A DNA stretch of 45,252 nucleotides from an uncultured Croceitalea sp. (lineage in GTDB: Bacteria > Bacteroidota > Bacteroidia > Flavobacteriales > Flavobacteriaceae): positions 1-45,252 of the forward strand of contig CALEYA010000060.1 of NCBI GenBank assembly GCA_937926215.1, written 5' to 3'. A program made the translations under genes and the position numbers. Within the stretch, counting starts at the first letter, position 1, and each line of letters starts with the position of its first letter. This document shows, piece after piece, positions 15,076-23,996 of the stretch. The notes beneath the pieces are model-generated. The model was not told the DNA's origin. It was given only the letters and a program-made list of their open reading frames with translations, and did not search any database.

Positions 15076-16968
15076 ATGGTGGAAACAAGCAGAAAATATG
15101 TCTTTGATTTTGATAGTACCCTTACAAGGGTAGAAGCCTTGGACGTGCTTGCAGAAATGACGCTTAAAGGAAAGTCCAACAAAGATGAAGTCTTGGCGGA
15201 AATCCAGCATATTACCAATTTGGGTATTGACGGGGATATTTCTTTTACGGAATCCCTGGAAAGAAGGATCAAGTTGCTCCATGCACATAAAGACGATTTG
15301 GAATTTTTGGTAAAGGAACTGCGTCAAAAAATCTCCAAATCCATCGAAGAGAACAAAGAGTTTTTCACCAGTCATGCAGAAGATATTTATGTTATTTCGT
15401 GTGGATTCAAGGAATTTATAGATCCTATTGTTGCGGAGTACCATATCCCATCAGAACGGGTGTATGCCAATACTTTTGTTTTTGATGAAGAAGGAAAAAT
15501 CGTAGGTTTTGATGAGGGCAACGTACTTTCTTCCCATAACGGAAAGATAGCTTGTCTTAAAAGCCTTAATTTAGAGGGAGAAGTACAGGTCATTGGCGAT
15601 GGCTATAGTGACTATGTAATGCGGGAAGCCGGTATTGCCGATAAGTTTTTCGCCTACACGGAAAATGTGCACCGGGAGAAAGCCGCTAGTAATGCGGACT
15701 ATGTGACGCCTAACCTAAATGAATTTTTATTTGTGAACGATTTGCCCAGGAAAATATCATACCCAAAGAATAGGATTAAAATTCTTTTGTTGGAGAACGT
15801 ACATCCCAATGCTTTTGAAAACCTTTCGGAAGAAGGCTTTGCCGTAGAATTGGTCAAGCACGCGTTACCGGAAGAAGAATTGATAGAACGGATCAAAGGT
15901 GTCCATGTCTTGGGCATACGCTCCAAAACCCAAGTCACGCAGAAAGTGCTTGATGCTGCCGACCGTTTGTTGGTCGTAGGGGCCTTTTGTATAGGTACAA
16001 CGCAGATTGCTTTGGAGGCCGCCAAGAAAAAAGGGGTCGTGGTATTTAATGCGCCCTATAGCAATACCAGGTCCGTGGTGGAAATGGCGATAGGACAGAT
16101 TATTATGCTAAAGCGAAGCATCTTTGCGCGTAGCATGGAAATCCACCAAGGGCAATGGTTTAAAACGGCCCAGAATTCCCAGGAGGTCCGTGGCAAGAAC
16201 CTTGGTATCATAGGGTATGGTAATATAGGAAAACAACTTTCCGTCTTGGCCGAGGCCATGGGTATGCGGGTATATTATTACGATGTTGAGGACAGATTGG
16301 CGTTGGGTAACGCGATAAAATGCAATACGCTAGAAGACCTACTTTCCGTTTCGGATGTCATCACCTTGCATATTGATGACAATAAGGCCAACAAGAATTT
16401 TATTGGGGAGCGTGAGATCAATCAAATGCGCGATGGTGCCATGTTGGTCAACCTTTCCCGTGGATTTGTGGTAGATATCCCAGCCTTGGTCAACGCCCTT
16501 AAAAGTGGAAAGTTAGGCGGTGCAGCTATTGATGTTTATCCGGAAGAGCCTAGAAGTAACGGAGAGTTTATAACGGAATTGCAGGGCCTGCAAAATGTTA
16601 TCCTTACACCACATATTGGTGGAAGTACGGAAGAAGCACAGCGGGATATTGCTGATTTTGTGCCGAATAAGATCATGGATTACATCAACTCTGGGAATAC
16701 GGTGGATGCCGTCAATTTCCCGAATATAAGATTACCAAAGCAGAACAATGCCCACCGCTTTTTACACATCCATAAGAATGTCCCTGGGGTCATGGCAAAA
16801 ATCAATAAGGTTTTGGCAAAATATGAGATGAATATTACGGGTCAATACTTATCTACCGACAATGAAGTGGGGTACGTAATTTCAGATTTGGACAAGGAAT
16901 ACAACAAAGAGGTAATCGCTGCACTGCGTAACGTGGACCACACCATAAAATTTAGGGTGCTGTACTAG
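15076..16968 (+). CDS. HAD phosphatase (SerB-like) fused to D-3-phosphoglycerate dehydrogenase with ACT domain
   Basis: The 630-residue protein combines three modules. Residues 1 to about 220 form a HAD-IB phosphatase: DFDST with Asp11 and Asp13, Ser108 in VISCG, and GDGYSD at 174-179. Residues about 233-555 form a SerA-type dehydrogenase with the NAD site GYGNIG (380-385), Arg462 in NLSRG, Glu491 in DVYPEEP and His513 in TPHIGGS as the catalytic trio. Residues about 560-630 form an ACT domain (HIHKNVPGVMAKINKVL), the usual serine sensor. It could catalyse the first and, if the HAD part acts on phosphoserine, the last step of serine synthesis. I start at the ATG at 15076, not at the TTG six bases earlier. 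I recall similar fusions in Flavobacteriales. Confidence 0.9.
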   Translation: MVETSRKYVFDFDSTLTRVEALDVLAEMTLKGKSNKDEVLAEIQHITNLGIDGDISFTESLERRIKLLHAHKDDLEFLVKELRQKISKSIEENKEFFTSHAEDIYVISCGFKEFIDPIVAEYHIPSERVYANTFVFDEEGKIVGFDEGNVLSSHNGKIACLKSLNLEGEVQVIGDGYSDYVMREAGIADKFFAYTENVHREKAASNADYVTPNLNEFLFVNDLPRKISYPKNRIKILLLENVHPNAFENLSEEGFAVELVKHALPEEELIERIKGVHVLGIRSKTQVTQKVLDAADRLLVVGAFCIGTTQIALEAAKKKGVVVFNAPYSNTRSVVEMAIGQIIMLKRSIFARSMEIHQGQWFKTAQNSQEVRGKNLGIIGYGNIGKQLSVLAEAMGMRVYYYDVEDRLALGNAIKCNTLEDLLSVSDVITLHIDDNKANKNFIGEREINQMRDGAMLVNLSRGFVVDIPALVNALKSGKLGGAAIDVYPEEPRSNGEFITELQGLQNVILTPHIGGSTEEAQRDIADFVPNKIMDYINSGNTVDAVNFPNIRLPKQNNAHRFLHIHKNVPGVMAKINKVLAKYEMNITGQYLSTDNEVGYVISDLDKEYNKEVIAALRNVDHTIKFRVLY

Positions 16969-17006
16969 CGGTCTTTTGCAAGAATCATAAATAGGCAGCA
17001 TTGTAG

Positions 17007-17036
17007 GTTTCACAAGACAATTTAGTTGTTTCACAA
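17007..17036. promoter_or_regulatory. twin 9-bp direct repeats, 21-bp spacing, upstream of the PilJ-N sensor-like gene
   Basis: GTTTCACAA occurs at 17007-17015 and again at 17028-17036. The 21-bp period equals two turns of the DNA helix, the layout expected for a protein that binds as a dimer or LytTR-like tandem on one face. The site is 68-97 bp upstream of the TTG start at 17104. Function is inferred only from geometry. Confidence 0.4.
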
Positions 17037-17103
17037 CATTTTTATAGTTTACTATATTTTTCAACTTAATTTGTAGGAAATTCTTTATAAAAAAGATTTT
17101 CAA

Positions 17104-18027
17104 TTGAAGTTAAGAAAGAAGACGGTATTCAAAAAAGGGTTTAGGGCGTACTACCTATTGGTGGTTTCCATTATTGTAATTACCATTGCCATACAGACCA
17201 TTATCCAATACTCCCTTACTAAGCAGCGCTCCACGGCCATGATCGTAAACCTGTCCGGTAGGCAACGCGCCCATAGCCAAAGGTTGTTGAACGAACTCTA
17301 TTCCTGTAGGTACCATAATTGTGATTATGCGGAACTAAAACTCACCTTGAACAAATTATACCAAATGCATAATATCCTTCAAGTGGGTAGTGATAATTTG
17401 GGTATCGATAAGTTAACGGATGAAGACATACAGGCCAATTTTGTAAAATTGGAACCACATGCGGAATGGTTCAAGGATAAGTTGGAAGATTTTAGGACTA
17501 TGGACCAAGTTTCCTTTAATGATATGCGGTACCACGTTGACCGTTTTATGACCATCATGGATGAAATTGTATTGCAGTTTCAAAAGAAGTCGGAAGAAGA
17601 TATCAAGGCCATGCGTATCATTGAAATGGAACTGGCCATATTTTCTGTCTTTATTGTGCTCTTTGAGATTCTATTTATTGTAAACCCCATTATCAATCGC
17701 ATTCTAAAACAGAAAAAGAAACTGGAAGAGATTGCTTGGCATCAATCGCACGTTTTCTCGTCACATATGAAGAATGTCAAGGATTTACAATATGTCTTAA
17801 AAGCCGAACGCATCCCGGAACGGCAGCAGGAGATTATCAAGTTTATTGCAGAGGAATTGGATAAACTAAAGGAAGTTTCCAACAATATGGTCAAAGCCCT
17901 TGAAAAAAATGAAAAGACAGAACTGCCCCATAGGACGGTAATTAAAAAGATGGGGGATTTTTTAGAAAAAATGACTATTGACGCCCCAAAAGACAAAGTT
18001 ACTGATGGTGATAAGGTTCATTTTTAA
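17104..18027 (+). CDS. PilJ-N type membrane sensor with a DHp-like helix pair but no kinase ATPase domain
   Basis: The 307-residue protein has two membrane helices (about 15-36 and 175-198) flanking a helical extracytoplasmic region that starts with NLSGRQRAHSQRLLNEL, the signature of the PilJ/NarX-type N-terminal sensor domain. The cytoplasmic part has a helix LEEIAWHQSHVFSSHMKNVKDL with His216 in the place of a phospho-acceptor and a second helix (about 240-268), like a histidine kinase dimerisation domain. The protein then stops: no N, G1 or G2 boxes of an ATPase domain exist. It might be a truncated kinase, a phosphotransfer protein or a signalling scaffold. The start is TTG at 17104; a stop lies 30 bases upstream in frame and no ATG is nearby. 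Its end overlaps rlmH. Confidence 0.72.
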   Translation: MKLRKKTVFKKGFRAYYLLVVSIIVITIAIQTIIQYSLTKQRSTAMIVNLSGRQRAHSQRLLNELYSCRYHNCDYAELKLTLNKLYQMHNILQVGSDNLGIDKLTDEDIQANFVKLEPHAEWFKDKLEDFRTMDQVSFNDMRYHVDRFMTIMDEIVLQFQKKSEEDIKAMRIIEMELAIFSVFIVLFEILFIVNPIINRILKQKKKLEEIAWHQSHVFSSHMKNVKDLQYVLKAERIPERQQEIIKFIAEELDKLKEVSNNMVKALEKNEKTELPHRTVIKKMGDFLEKMTIDAPKDKVTDGDKVHF

Positions 18028-18472
18028 GTATGGTAAAACCACGGTATAACTGCTCCACAAAAAACAAGCGTATCATTTGATGCGAAAATGTCATTTTAGA
18101 AAGGCTCAACTCTTGGTTTGCCCTAGTGTAAACGCCTTCATCAAAACCATAAGGACCGCCGATAACGAAGATTAAGTTCTTGATTCCGCTGTTCATACGC
18201 TTTTGCAATACTTGTGAGAAATCTTTGCTGCTGTGCTGTTTTCCACGTTCATCCAACAGAATAAGAACGTCCGAAGGGCCTACCACACGTAGAATGGCAT
18301 CTCCCTCCTTCTTTTTTTGTTCCGTTTGGGAAAGGTGTTTCACGTTTTTGATGTCCGGTAGGATGGTCATTTCAAACTTCACATAATGTTTTAGGCGTTT
18401 TATATAACTTTCAATCAGTGACTTGAGTTCACCATTATCCGTTTTTCCTATCGCCAACAGTTGTATCTGCAT
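17999..18472 (-). CDS. rlmH: 23S rRNA (pseudouridine1915-N3)-methyltransferase
   Basis: The 157-residue SPOUT enzyme methylates pseudouridine 1915 in helix 69 of 23S rRNA on assembled 70S ribosomes. It matches RlmH in length and in its motifs: MQIQLLAIGKT at the start, LDERGKQHSSKDFS, the SAM-binding FVIGGPYGFDEGV and the C-terminal LYRGFTILKNEPYHHQ. Its 3' end overlaps the convergent sensor gene by 29 bp. A good promoter lies just upstream. Confidence 0.94.
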   Translation of the reverse strand: MQIQLLAIGKTDNGELKSLIESYIKRLKHYVKFEMTILPDIKNVKHLSQTEQKKKEGDAILRVVGPSDVLILLDERGKQHSSKDFSQVLQKRMNSGIKNLIFVIGGPYGFDEGVYTRANQELSLSKMTFSHQMIRLFFVEQLYRGFTILKNEPYHHQ

Positions 18473-18488
18473 TACAAATTGCTTTGTC

Positions 18489-18516
18489 CAAAAATAGTAT
18501 TTCCTTGTCGGTTCAA
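18489..18516 (-). promoter_or_regulatory. promoter of rlmH (TTG / TATTTTTG)
   Basis: On the minus strand TATTTTTG (18496 to 18489) is a perfect TAnnTTTG -7 box, with TTG at 18516-18514 seventeen bases upstream. The start point would be near 18482, giving a leader of about ten bases before the ATG at 18472. Confidence 0.55.
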
Positions 18517-18564
18517 TTTAAAAGGAAAGCTTTTTAGTATTTTAGCTTTACCAGAAAACTCCAA

Positions 18565-19422
18565 ATGATTTCAGAACAACAATTCCAAGAAGAGTTGCGG
18601 CTCATTATTGCAAATGCTATTCGAGAAGACGTGGGTGACGGCGATCATAGTTCGTTGGCCTGTATACCGGCTAATGCGCAGGGGAAAGCCAAACTTTTGA
18701 TTAAGGACGAGGGCATCTTGGCGGGCGTGGAATTCGCAAAACAAGTATTTGCCTATGTCGATAAGGATTTGCAGGTAGAGACCCTTTTGGAAGACGGTAC
18801 TTCCGTATCCTATGGGGATATCGCATTTTATGTATCCGGAAGTTCCTTAAGTATCCTCACTGCGGAACGCTTGGTATTGAACGCCATGCAACGGATGAGT
18901 GCCATTGCTACAAAGACCCGATCCTTTGTAAAGCTGTTGGATGGTACCGGCACAAAAATTCTGGATACCAGAAAAACGACTCCGGGAATACGCGCTTTGG
19001 AGAAATGGGCGGTCAAAATTGGAGGAGGGGAGAACCATAGGTTTGCCCTTTATGATATGATCATGCTAAAGGACAACCATATTGATTTTGCAGGAGGAAT
19101 TTCCCAAGCCATTGCTAAGACCAAGGCCTATTTGCAACAGGAAAGCAAGGATTTAAAAATCATTGTGGAAGCTAGGAATTTGGACGAGGTAAATCAAATA
19201 TTGGCTGCTGGGGGTGTATATCGTATCTTATTGGATAATTTTAACTACGAGCAGACCAAAGAGGCCGTGGACCGTATAGGCAATCAATGTCTTACGGAAT
19301 CTTCTGGGGGCATCAATGCCAAAACCCTAAGAAAATATGCGGAATGTGGTGTGGATTATATCTCTTCCGGTGCGCTTACCCATTCCGTGCATAACCTGGA
19401 TTTAAGCCTAAAAGCCGTTTAA
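18565..19422 (+). CDS. nadC: nicotinate-nucleotide diphosphorylase (carboxylating)
   Basis: The 285-residue enzyme converts quinolinate and PRPP into nicotinate mononucleotide, CO2 and pyrophosphate in NAD synthesis. Diagnostic stretches are EDVGDGDHSS near residue 21, LTAERLVLNAMQRMSAIAT, DTRKTTPGIR (134-143), GGGENHRFALYDMIMLKDNH (153-172) and the C-terminal ISSGALTHSV. Length is normal. The next gene begins on the base after its stop codon, so translation is probably coupled. Confidence 0.94.
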   Translation: MISEQQFQEELRLIIANAIREDVGDGDHSSLACIPANAQGKAKLLIKDEGILAGVEFAKQVFAYVDKDLQVETLLEDGTSVSYGDIAFYVSGSSLSILTAERLVLNAMQRMSAIATKTRSFVKLLDGTGTKILDTRKTTPGIRALEKWAVKIGGGENHRFALYDMIMLKDNHIDFAGGISQAIAKTKAYLQQESKDLKIIVEARNLDEVNQILAAGGVYRILLDNFNYEQTKEAVDRIGNQCLTESSGGINAKTLRKYAECGVDYISSGALTHSVHNLDLSLKAV

Positions 19423-20403
19423 ATGCCACAAACCATAGCAGAACGGCTAGCGAAAATTCCGGTATTGAATTGGGGCATAAAACTGCTCAAAAAAGTGAAG
19501 TTACCCACCTTTGAAGGGCTGTCCCTCTACGATTTAATAGAAATGTATTTGGTGGGCGTTATTCGCGGTACGCTCTCCACAAGGGCCAGTGCCATTGCTT
19601 TTAGTCTGTTTATGGCCCTGTTTCCGTTGCTTATCTTTTTCGTGACCCTTATTCCGTTTGTCATTCCCTATGTGAGTGTTGGCAATGAAGATTTTGACAC
19701 ACAATTCTTGTTCTTTTTGGAATCTTTTTTACCTAGTGCAACGGGGGACTATTTTGGGGACGTCTATCAGCAAATAAAGGACCAAAAGAAAGGCGGGCTT
19801 TTATCATCGGCATTTTTGATTTCCATATTCTTGGTGGCAAATGGTGTCAATTCCATTTTCGCCGGTTTTGAAACGTCCTATTATGTAGAGCTTACCCGTA
19901 ATTTTTTTAGGCAATACGCCTTTGCACTTATGGTAGGTTTAATTTTATCCATTTTATTGATGGTGGGAGCGGTAGTTTTCGTATACTTCGAGTTCTATAT
20001 TTTGGATTATACCAGCGAATATTTCGGAAAGGTTTTTCATTACGATTCCGATGATGGAGATGTCGTATTGGTCAAAGCGGCTAGGATCGTTTTTTTCCTG
20101 TTTTTGACCTATTTGACCACGGCAATCCTATATTATTTTGGAACGGCAGAGGGTAAGAAGGCACGCTTTTTCTCCCCCGGGGCAACAATGACTACCTTAT
20201 TGTTTGTGGTTACTTCCTATTTATTTGGGATTTATGTAGAAAAATTTGCCCGATATAACGAATTGTACGGTGCCTTAGGAGGCTTGTTGATATTAATGGT
20301 GTTCATTTGGTTGAACAGTAATATCCTGTTATTGGGTTTTGAACTCAATGCCACCTTACATTCCATGAAAAAAAGAGTGCTTAAAAATAGAAATGACGAA
20401 TAG
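19423..20403 (+). CDS. YihY/BrkB family inner-membrane protein
   Basis: The 326-residue protein has about six membrane helices and the family patterns GTLSTRASAIAFSLFMALFP, a central FLVANGVNSIFAGFE, and GALGGLLILMVFIWLNSNILLLGFELNA near the end. The family is widespread and its molecular function is unsettled; it was once thought to be ribonuclease BN. It starts immediately after the nadC stop and is followed by the DUF2147 gene with a one-base gap or short overlap depending on the start. Confidence 0.9.
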   Translation: MPQTIAERLAKIPVLNWGIKLLKKVKLPTFEGLSLYDLIEMYLVGVIRGTLSTRASAIAFSLFMALFPLLIFFVTLIPFVIPYVSVGNEDFDTQFLFFLESFLPSATGDYFGDVYQQIKDQKKGGLLSSAFLISIFLVANGVNSIFAGFETSYYVELTRNFFRQYAFALMVGLILSILLMVGAVVFVYFEFYILDYTSEYFGKVFHYDSDDGDVVLVKAARIVFFLFLTYLTTAILYYFGTAEGKKARFFSPGATMTTLLFVVTSYLFGIYVEKFARYNELYGALGGLLILMVFIWLNSNILLLGFELNATLHSMKKRVLKNRNDE

Positions 20404-20404
20404 T

Positions 20405-20839
20405 ATGTTGAAAAGAAGAATGTGTTTTGCCCTTATTTTTTTATGCTTGACCGCACCCTTGTTTGGGCAATCCGTATTGGGGAAATGGAAAACTATCGAT
20501 GACCGAACTGGAAAGCCCAAGGCCTTGCTGAACCTGTATTTAGAAGATGGAAAACTCTATGGAAAAGTGGTGAAGATCTTGGAGAAAGGCAAAGAAAATG
20601 CCACTTGCATAAAATGCAAGGGAGATTTAAAGGATAAGCCCGTTATGGGGATGACCATTATTGACGGCTTTAAGATGGACAGTAACGGAGTTTATAAAGG
20701 CAAGCGTCTGTTTGACCCGGAACAGGCCATGACCTTTAGGGGTAAAATATGGATAGACCCCGATAATAACAATCAGTTAAAAGTACGCGGATATCTCGCC
20801 TTTTTGTACCGTACGCAAACATGGCTCCGCGCGGAATAA
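20405..20839 (+). CDS. DUF2147 domain-containing exported protein
   Basis: The 144-residue protein has a signal peptide (MLKRRMCFALIFLCL and on to FGQ) and a DUF2147 domain: VLGKWKTIDDRTGKPKALL, LYGKVVKIL, CIKCKGDLKDKPVMGMTII, and YKGKRLFDPEQ near the end with a final YRTQTWLR. The family is exported, has a lipocalin-like beta-rich look and no known activity. I prefer the ATG at 20405, one base after the previous stop and directly at the signal peptide; an ATG at 20393 is in frame and would overlap that gene by 11 bases. Confidence 0.85.
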   Translation: MLKRRMCFALIFLCLTAPLFGQSVLGKWKTIDDRTGKPKALLNLYLEDGKLYGKVVKILEKGKENATCIKCKGDLKDKPVMGMTIIDGFKMDSNGVYKGKRLFDPEQAMTFRGKIWIDPDNNNQLKVRGYLAFLYRTQTWLRAE

Positions 20840-20846
20840 GGAATAC

Positions 20847-23303
20847 ATGGATTATTTTGTAGATGTTGTTTTACCCATTCCTTTGCAACGCCTTTTTACC
20901 TATCGTATAACCCAAGCGGAAGCGGCATTTGTAAAGACAGGGATGCGTATTGCCGTTCCTTTTGGTAAATCCAAGATTTACACGGCCATTGCTATCGCAA
21001 CGCATCAAAGCCCGCCACAAGCCTATGAGGCAAAGGACATCCACCAAATACTGGATGACGGGCCCATGGTCAATGAAACACAACTCAAGCATTGGCAATG
21101 GCTCTCCAACTACTATATGTGTACCTTGGGCGAAGTGGTACGTAGTGCTTTGCCTAGTGCCTTGCTACTGGAAAGTGAGACGCTTATAGAGCCAATTGCC
21201 GAAAAAGAATACGATGAAAGCCAGTTGACGGACAACGAGTTTTTGGTCTTGGAAGCTTTACGGCACCAAAGCAGTTTAAAAATCCAAGACGTAGTGGATA
21301 TTTTGGACAGAAAGACGGTGCTGCCTATTGTACAGGCCTTGGTAAGCAAACAGTTGATAAAGCTCAAGGAGACCCTTTATGAAAAGTACAAACCAAAGAT
21401 GGTGAAGTACATTAGACTATCCGAAGCTTATCAAACGGAAAAAACCTTGGAAGCGCTTTTAAAGGATTTGTCCAGGGCTAAGAAGCAAAGTGAAGCTGTA
21501 CTATCGTTTTTTCAACTCCAATCGTCCCAGAAAGGACCCATCACCTTAAAAAAGATACTGGCGTCAAGTGCGGTTTCTAGGGCGGTTATTACTGCTTTGG
21601 TTGATAAAGGGGTGTTTGAGCTCTATGAAGTGCAAACGGACCGCGTTGTTCATGATGCCCAGTTAAAACGTGCTGATGATATCCAACTAAATGAGGAACA
21701 AACATCTGCATTTAAGACCATCGAGCAGTGTTTTGACGGAGATAAGGTGTGTCTTCTTCATGGTGTTACTTCATCTGGGAAGACGGAAGTCTATATAAAA
21801 CTCATAGCGAAGGCATTGGAGTCGGGTGGTCAAGCCTTGTACCTTCTTCCAGAAATTGCGCTGACCTCCCAGCTGATACATCGGTTAAGAACTTATTTTG
21901 GAAACAAAGTTGCGGTGTACCATTCCAAATACAGCATACATGAACGGGTGGAGGTCTGGCAAAACACTTTGGAGAATACCGAGCGCGCCAAGGTGGTCAT
22001 CGGAGCGCGGTCGGCATTGTTCCTACCCTTTTCCAATTTGAACCTCATTGTGGTTGATGAGGAGCATGAAAGTTCCTTTAAACAATTTGACCCTGCTCCC
22101 AGGTATCACGCTCGCGATGCTGCCATTGTTTTAGCACAGCTACATGGGGCCCATTGCCTATTGGGTTCTGCTACGCCTAGCATAGAGAGTTTTAAGAACG
22201 CCAAGACGGGAAAGTATGGATTGGCCACCATTACTAGACGCTATAGTAATGTTTTGATGCCCGAAATGGAATTGGTAGATATTAAGGAAGCCACCCGAAA
22301 GAAAAAAATGAAGGGACACTTTTCCAGTCGTCTCTTGGAAGAAATGACGGCCCAATTGGAGGAGGGGCAGCAGGTTATCCTATTTCAAAACCGAAGGGGA
22401 TTTGCCCCTATTGTAGAATGTACCAGTTGTGGTCATGCCAACCAATGTCCAAATTGTGATGTTAGCCTTACCTATCACCAACACCGCCATCAACTGCGTT
22501 GTCACTACTGCGGTTACCATACGGTGGTGGTACAAACCTGCCGGGCCTGCGGAAATGCTACTTTGGATACCAAAGGCTTTGGCACGGAACAACTGCAGGA
22601 AGAATTGTTGAAGTTGTTTCCCGATGAGAAAGTGGGTAGAATGGATTTGGATACCACACGGGGAAAATATGCCTACGAAAAAATCATTGGTGCTTTTGAG
22701 CAAAAGGAAATTTCCATTTTAGTGGGTACACAAATGGTCACCAAGGGATTGGACTTTAGAAATGTGGGCTTGGTAGGGATTATGAATGCGGATTCCCTGC
22801 TCAATTTTCCTGATTATAGGGCCTTGGAACGGAGTTATCAGCTTATGGTACAGGTTGCTGGTAGGGCAGGGCGTACCCAAAATAGGGGAAAGGTCCTGAT
22901 ACAGACATACAATCCGTACCATCCGTTACTGCATCAAGTGACTACCTACGATTATCAAAAAATGTTCGCGGAGCAGTTGTATGAGCGGGAGCAATTTAAA
23001 TATCCGCCGCATATCCGGATCATAAAGATTACCCTTAAGGACAAGGACTTTAACAAGCTTAATGAAGCGTCGGATTGGTTGGCCTCTTCCTTAAGGAACG
23101 TTCTTAAAAACCAGGTCTTGGGACCTGAGTATCCTGTTGTTTCCAGAATACGTAACCACTATTTAAAGCATATACTAATAAAAGTACCCCGAGAACAGCA
23201 TTTTGGAAAAACAAAAAATGGCATTAAAAGATTGGAACAATCCTTCAATGCCATTTCAAAGTATAAAAGTATTCGGTTGATCTACAATGTAGACCATATT
23301 TAA
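20847..23303 (+). CDS. priA: primosomal protein N' (replication restart helicase PriA)
   Basis: The 818-residue protein reloads the replisome at stalled forks. It has the N-terminal DNA-binding domain (VDVVLPIPLQRLFTYRI), a helicase core with Walker A GVTSSGKTEVY (about residue 306), the DEEH box (VVDEEHESSFKQ, about residue 402), and a zinc-binding insert with paired cysteines (CTSCGHANQCPNCDVSL, CHYCG, CRACG, about 525-570). The C-terminal motifs GTQMVTKGLDF and VAGRAGR are intact. The stop codon directly abuts the stop codon of the convergent LytTR gene. Confidence 0.95.
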   Translation: MDYFVDVVLPIPLQRLFTYRITQAEAAFVKTGMRIAVPFGKSKIYTAIAIATHQSPPQAYEAKDIHQILDDGPMVNETQLKHWQWLSNYYMCTLGEVVRSALPSALLLESETLIEPIAEKEYDESQLTDNEFLVLEALRHQSSLKIQDVVDILDRKTVLPIVQALVSKQLIKLKETLYEKYKPKMVKYIRLSEAYQTEKTLEALLKDLSRAKKQSEAVLSFFQLQSSQKGPITLKKILASSAVSRAVITALVDKGVFELYEVQTDRVVHDAQLKRADDIQLNEEQTSAFKTIEQCFDGDKVCLLHGVTSSGKTEVYIKLIAKALESGGQALYLLPEIALTSQLIHRLRTYFGNKVAVYHSKYSIHERVEVWQNTLENTERAKVVIGARSALFLPFSNLNLIVVDEEHESSFKQFDPAPRYHARDAAIVLAQLHGAHCLLGSATPSIESFKNAKTGKYGLATITRRYSNVLMPEMELVDIKEATRKKKMKGHFSSRLLEEMTAQLEEGQQVILFQNRRGFAPIVECTSCGHANQCPNCDVSLTYHQHRHQLRCHYCGYHTVVVQTCRACGNATLDTKGFGTEQLQEELLKLFPDEKVGRMDLDTTRGKYAYEKIIGAFEQKEISILVGTQMVTKGLDFRNVGLVGIMNADSLLNFPDYRALERSYQLMVQVAGRAGRTQNRGKVLIQTYNPYHPLLHQVTTYDYQKMFAEQLYEREQFKYPPHIRIIKITLKDKDFNKLNEASDWLASSLRNVLKNQVLGPEYPVVSRIRNHYLKHILIKVPREQHFGKTKNGIKRLEQSFNAISKYKSIRLIYNVDHI

Positions 23304-23996
23304 CTAGACGTTGGCCAAGGCCTCGGCCAGTTCGGTCTTTTTATTTCTACTTAACGGAATTTGTCTTCCGCCTACTTCAACATTTTTACTGTTGAACTTT
23401 TCTATTTTTTCTAAGTTGACGATGTACGACTTATGTATCCTTAAGAATTTTTCGGCAGGCAACTGCTGTTCAAAAGATTTCATCGTGGAAAGGATAACGA
23501 TATTCGCCTCATCCGTCACTAGTTTGATATAATCACCAAGAGCTTCGATCCATTTGATATCATTAAGGATAACCTTACGTTTTTTAAGGTTGCTCTTTAC
23601 AAAGATATGCTCTTCATCTTCATCGACCCTGTTCATTTGCTCATATTTGGCAACCGCTCTTTTTACGGAAGCCTCAAAACGGGCTAGGGTAATGGGTTTG
23701 TGCAAATAATCGGTTACATCGTAATCAAAAGCTTTAAGCGCATAGTCCGGTTTCCCCGTAATTAGAATGACCTGTGGCGGGTTCTCCAAGGCCTCTAAGA
23801 GATCAAAACCACTAATAATAGGCATTTCGACATCCAAGAAGATAACGTCAACCTCGTGGTTTTTTAATCCGTTCTTTGCTTCAATAGCATTACTGTACTC
23901 CGCAACCAATGCAAGGTGCGGATGATTGTTGACCAACTTAGCTACCGCCATGCGCTGCATGGAAGAATCGTCTACAATTATACTTTTAAGTTTCAT
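23304..23996 (-). CDS. LytTR-type response regulator transcription factor (orphan)
   Basis: The 230-residue protein has a receiver domain (1-118) with acidic Asp9-Asp10, phospho-acceptor Asp55 in FLDVEMP, Thr80 and Lys100, and a LytTR DNA-binding domain (about 130-230) with HIFVKSNLKKRKVILNDIKWIEALGDYIKL and FLRIHKSYIVNL. LytTR regulators bind paired short sites and often control surface or behavioural genes. No histidine kinase gene is adjacent, so its partner is elsewhere. Its stop codon touches that of priA. Confidence 0.92.
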   Translation of the reverse strand: MKLKSIIVDDSSMQRMAVAKLVNNHPHLALVAEYSNAIEAKNGLKNHEVDVIFLDVEMPIISGFDLLEALENPPQVILITGKPDYALKAFDYDVTDYLHKPITLARFEASVKRAVAKYEQMNRVDEDEEHIFVKSNLKKRKVILNDIKWIEALGDYIKLVTDEANIVILSTMKSFEQQLPAEKFLRIHKSYIVNLEKIEKFNSKNVEVGGRQIPLSRNKKTELAEALANV

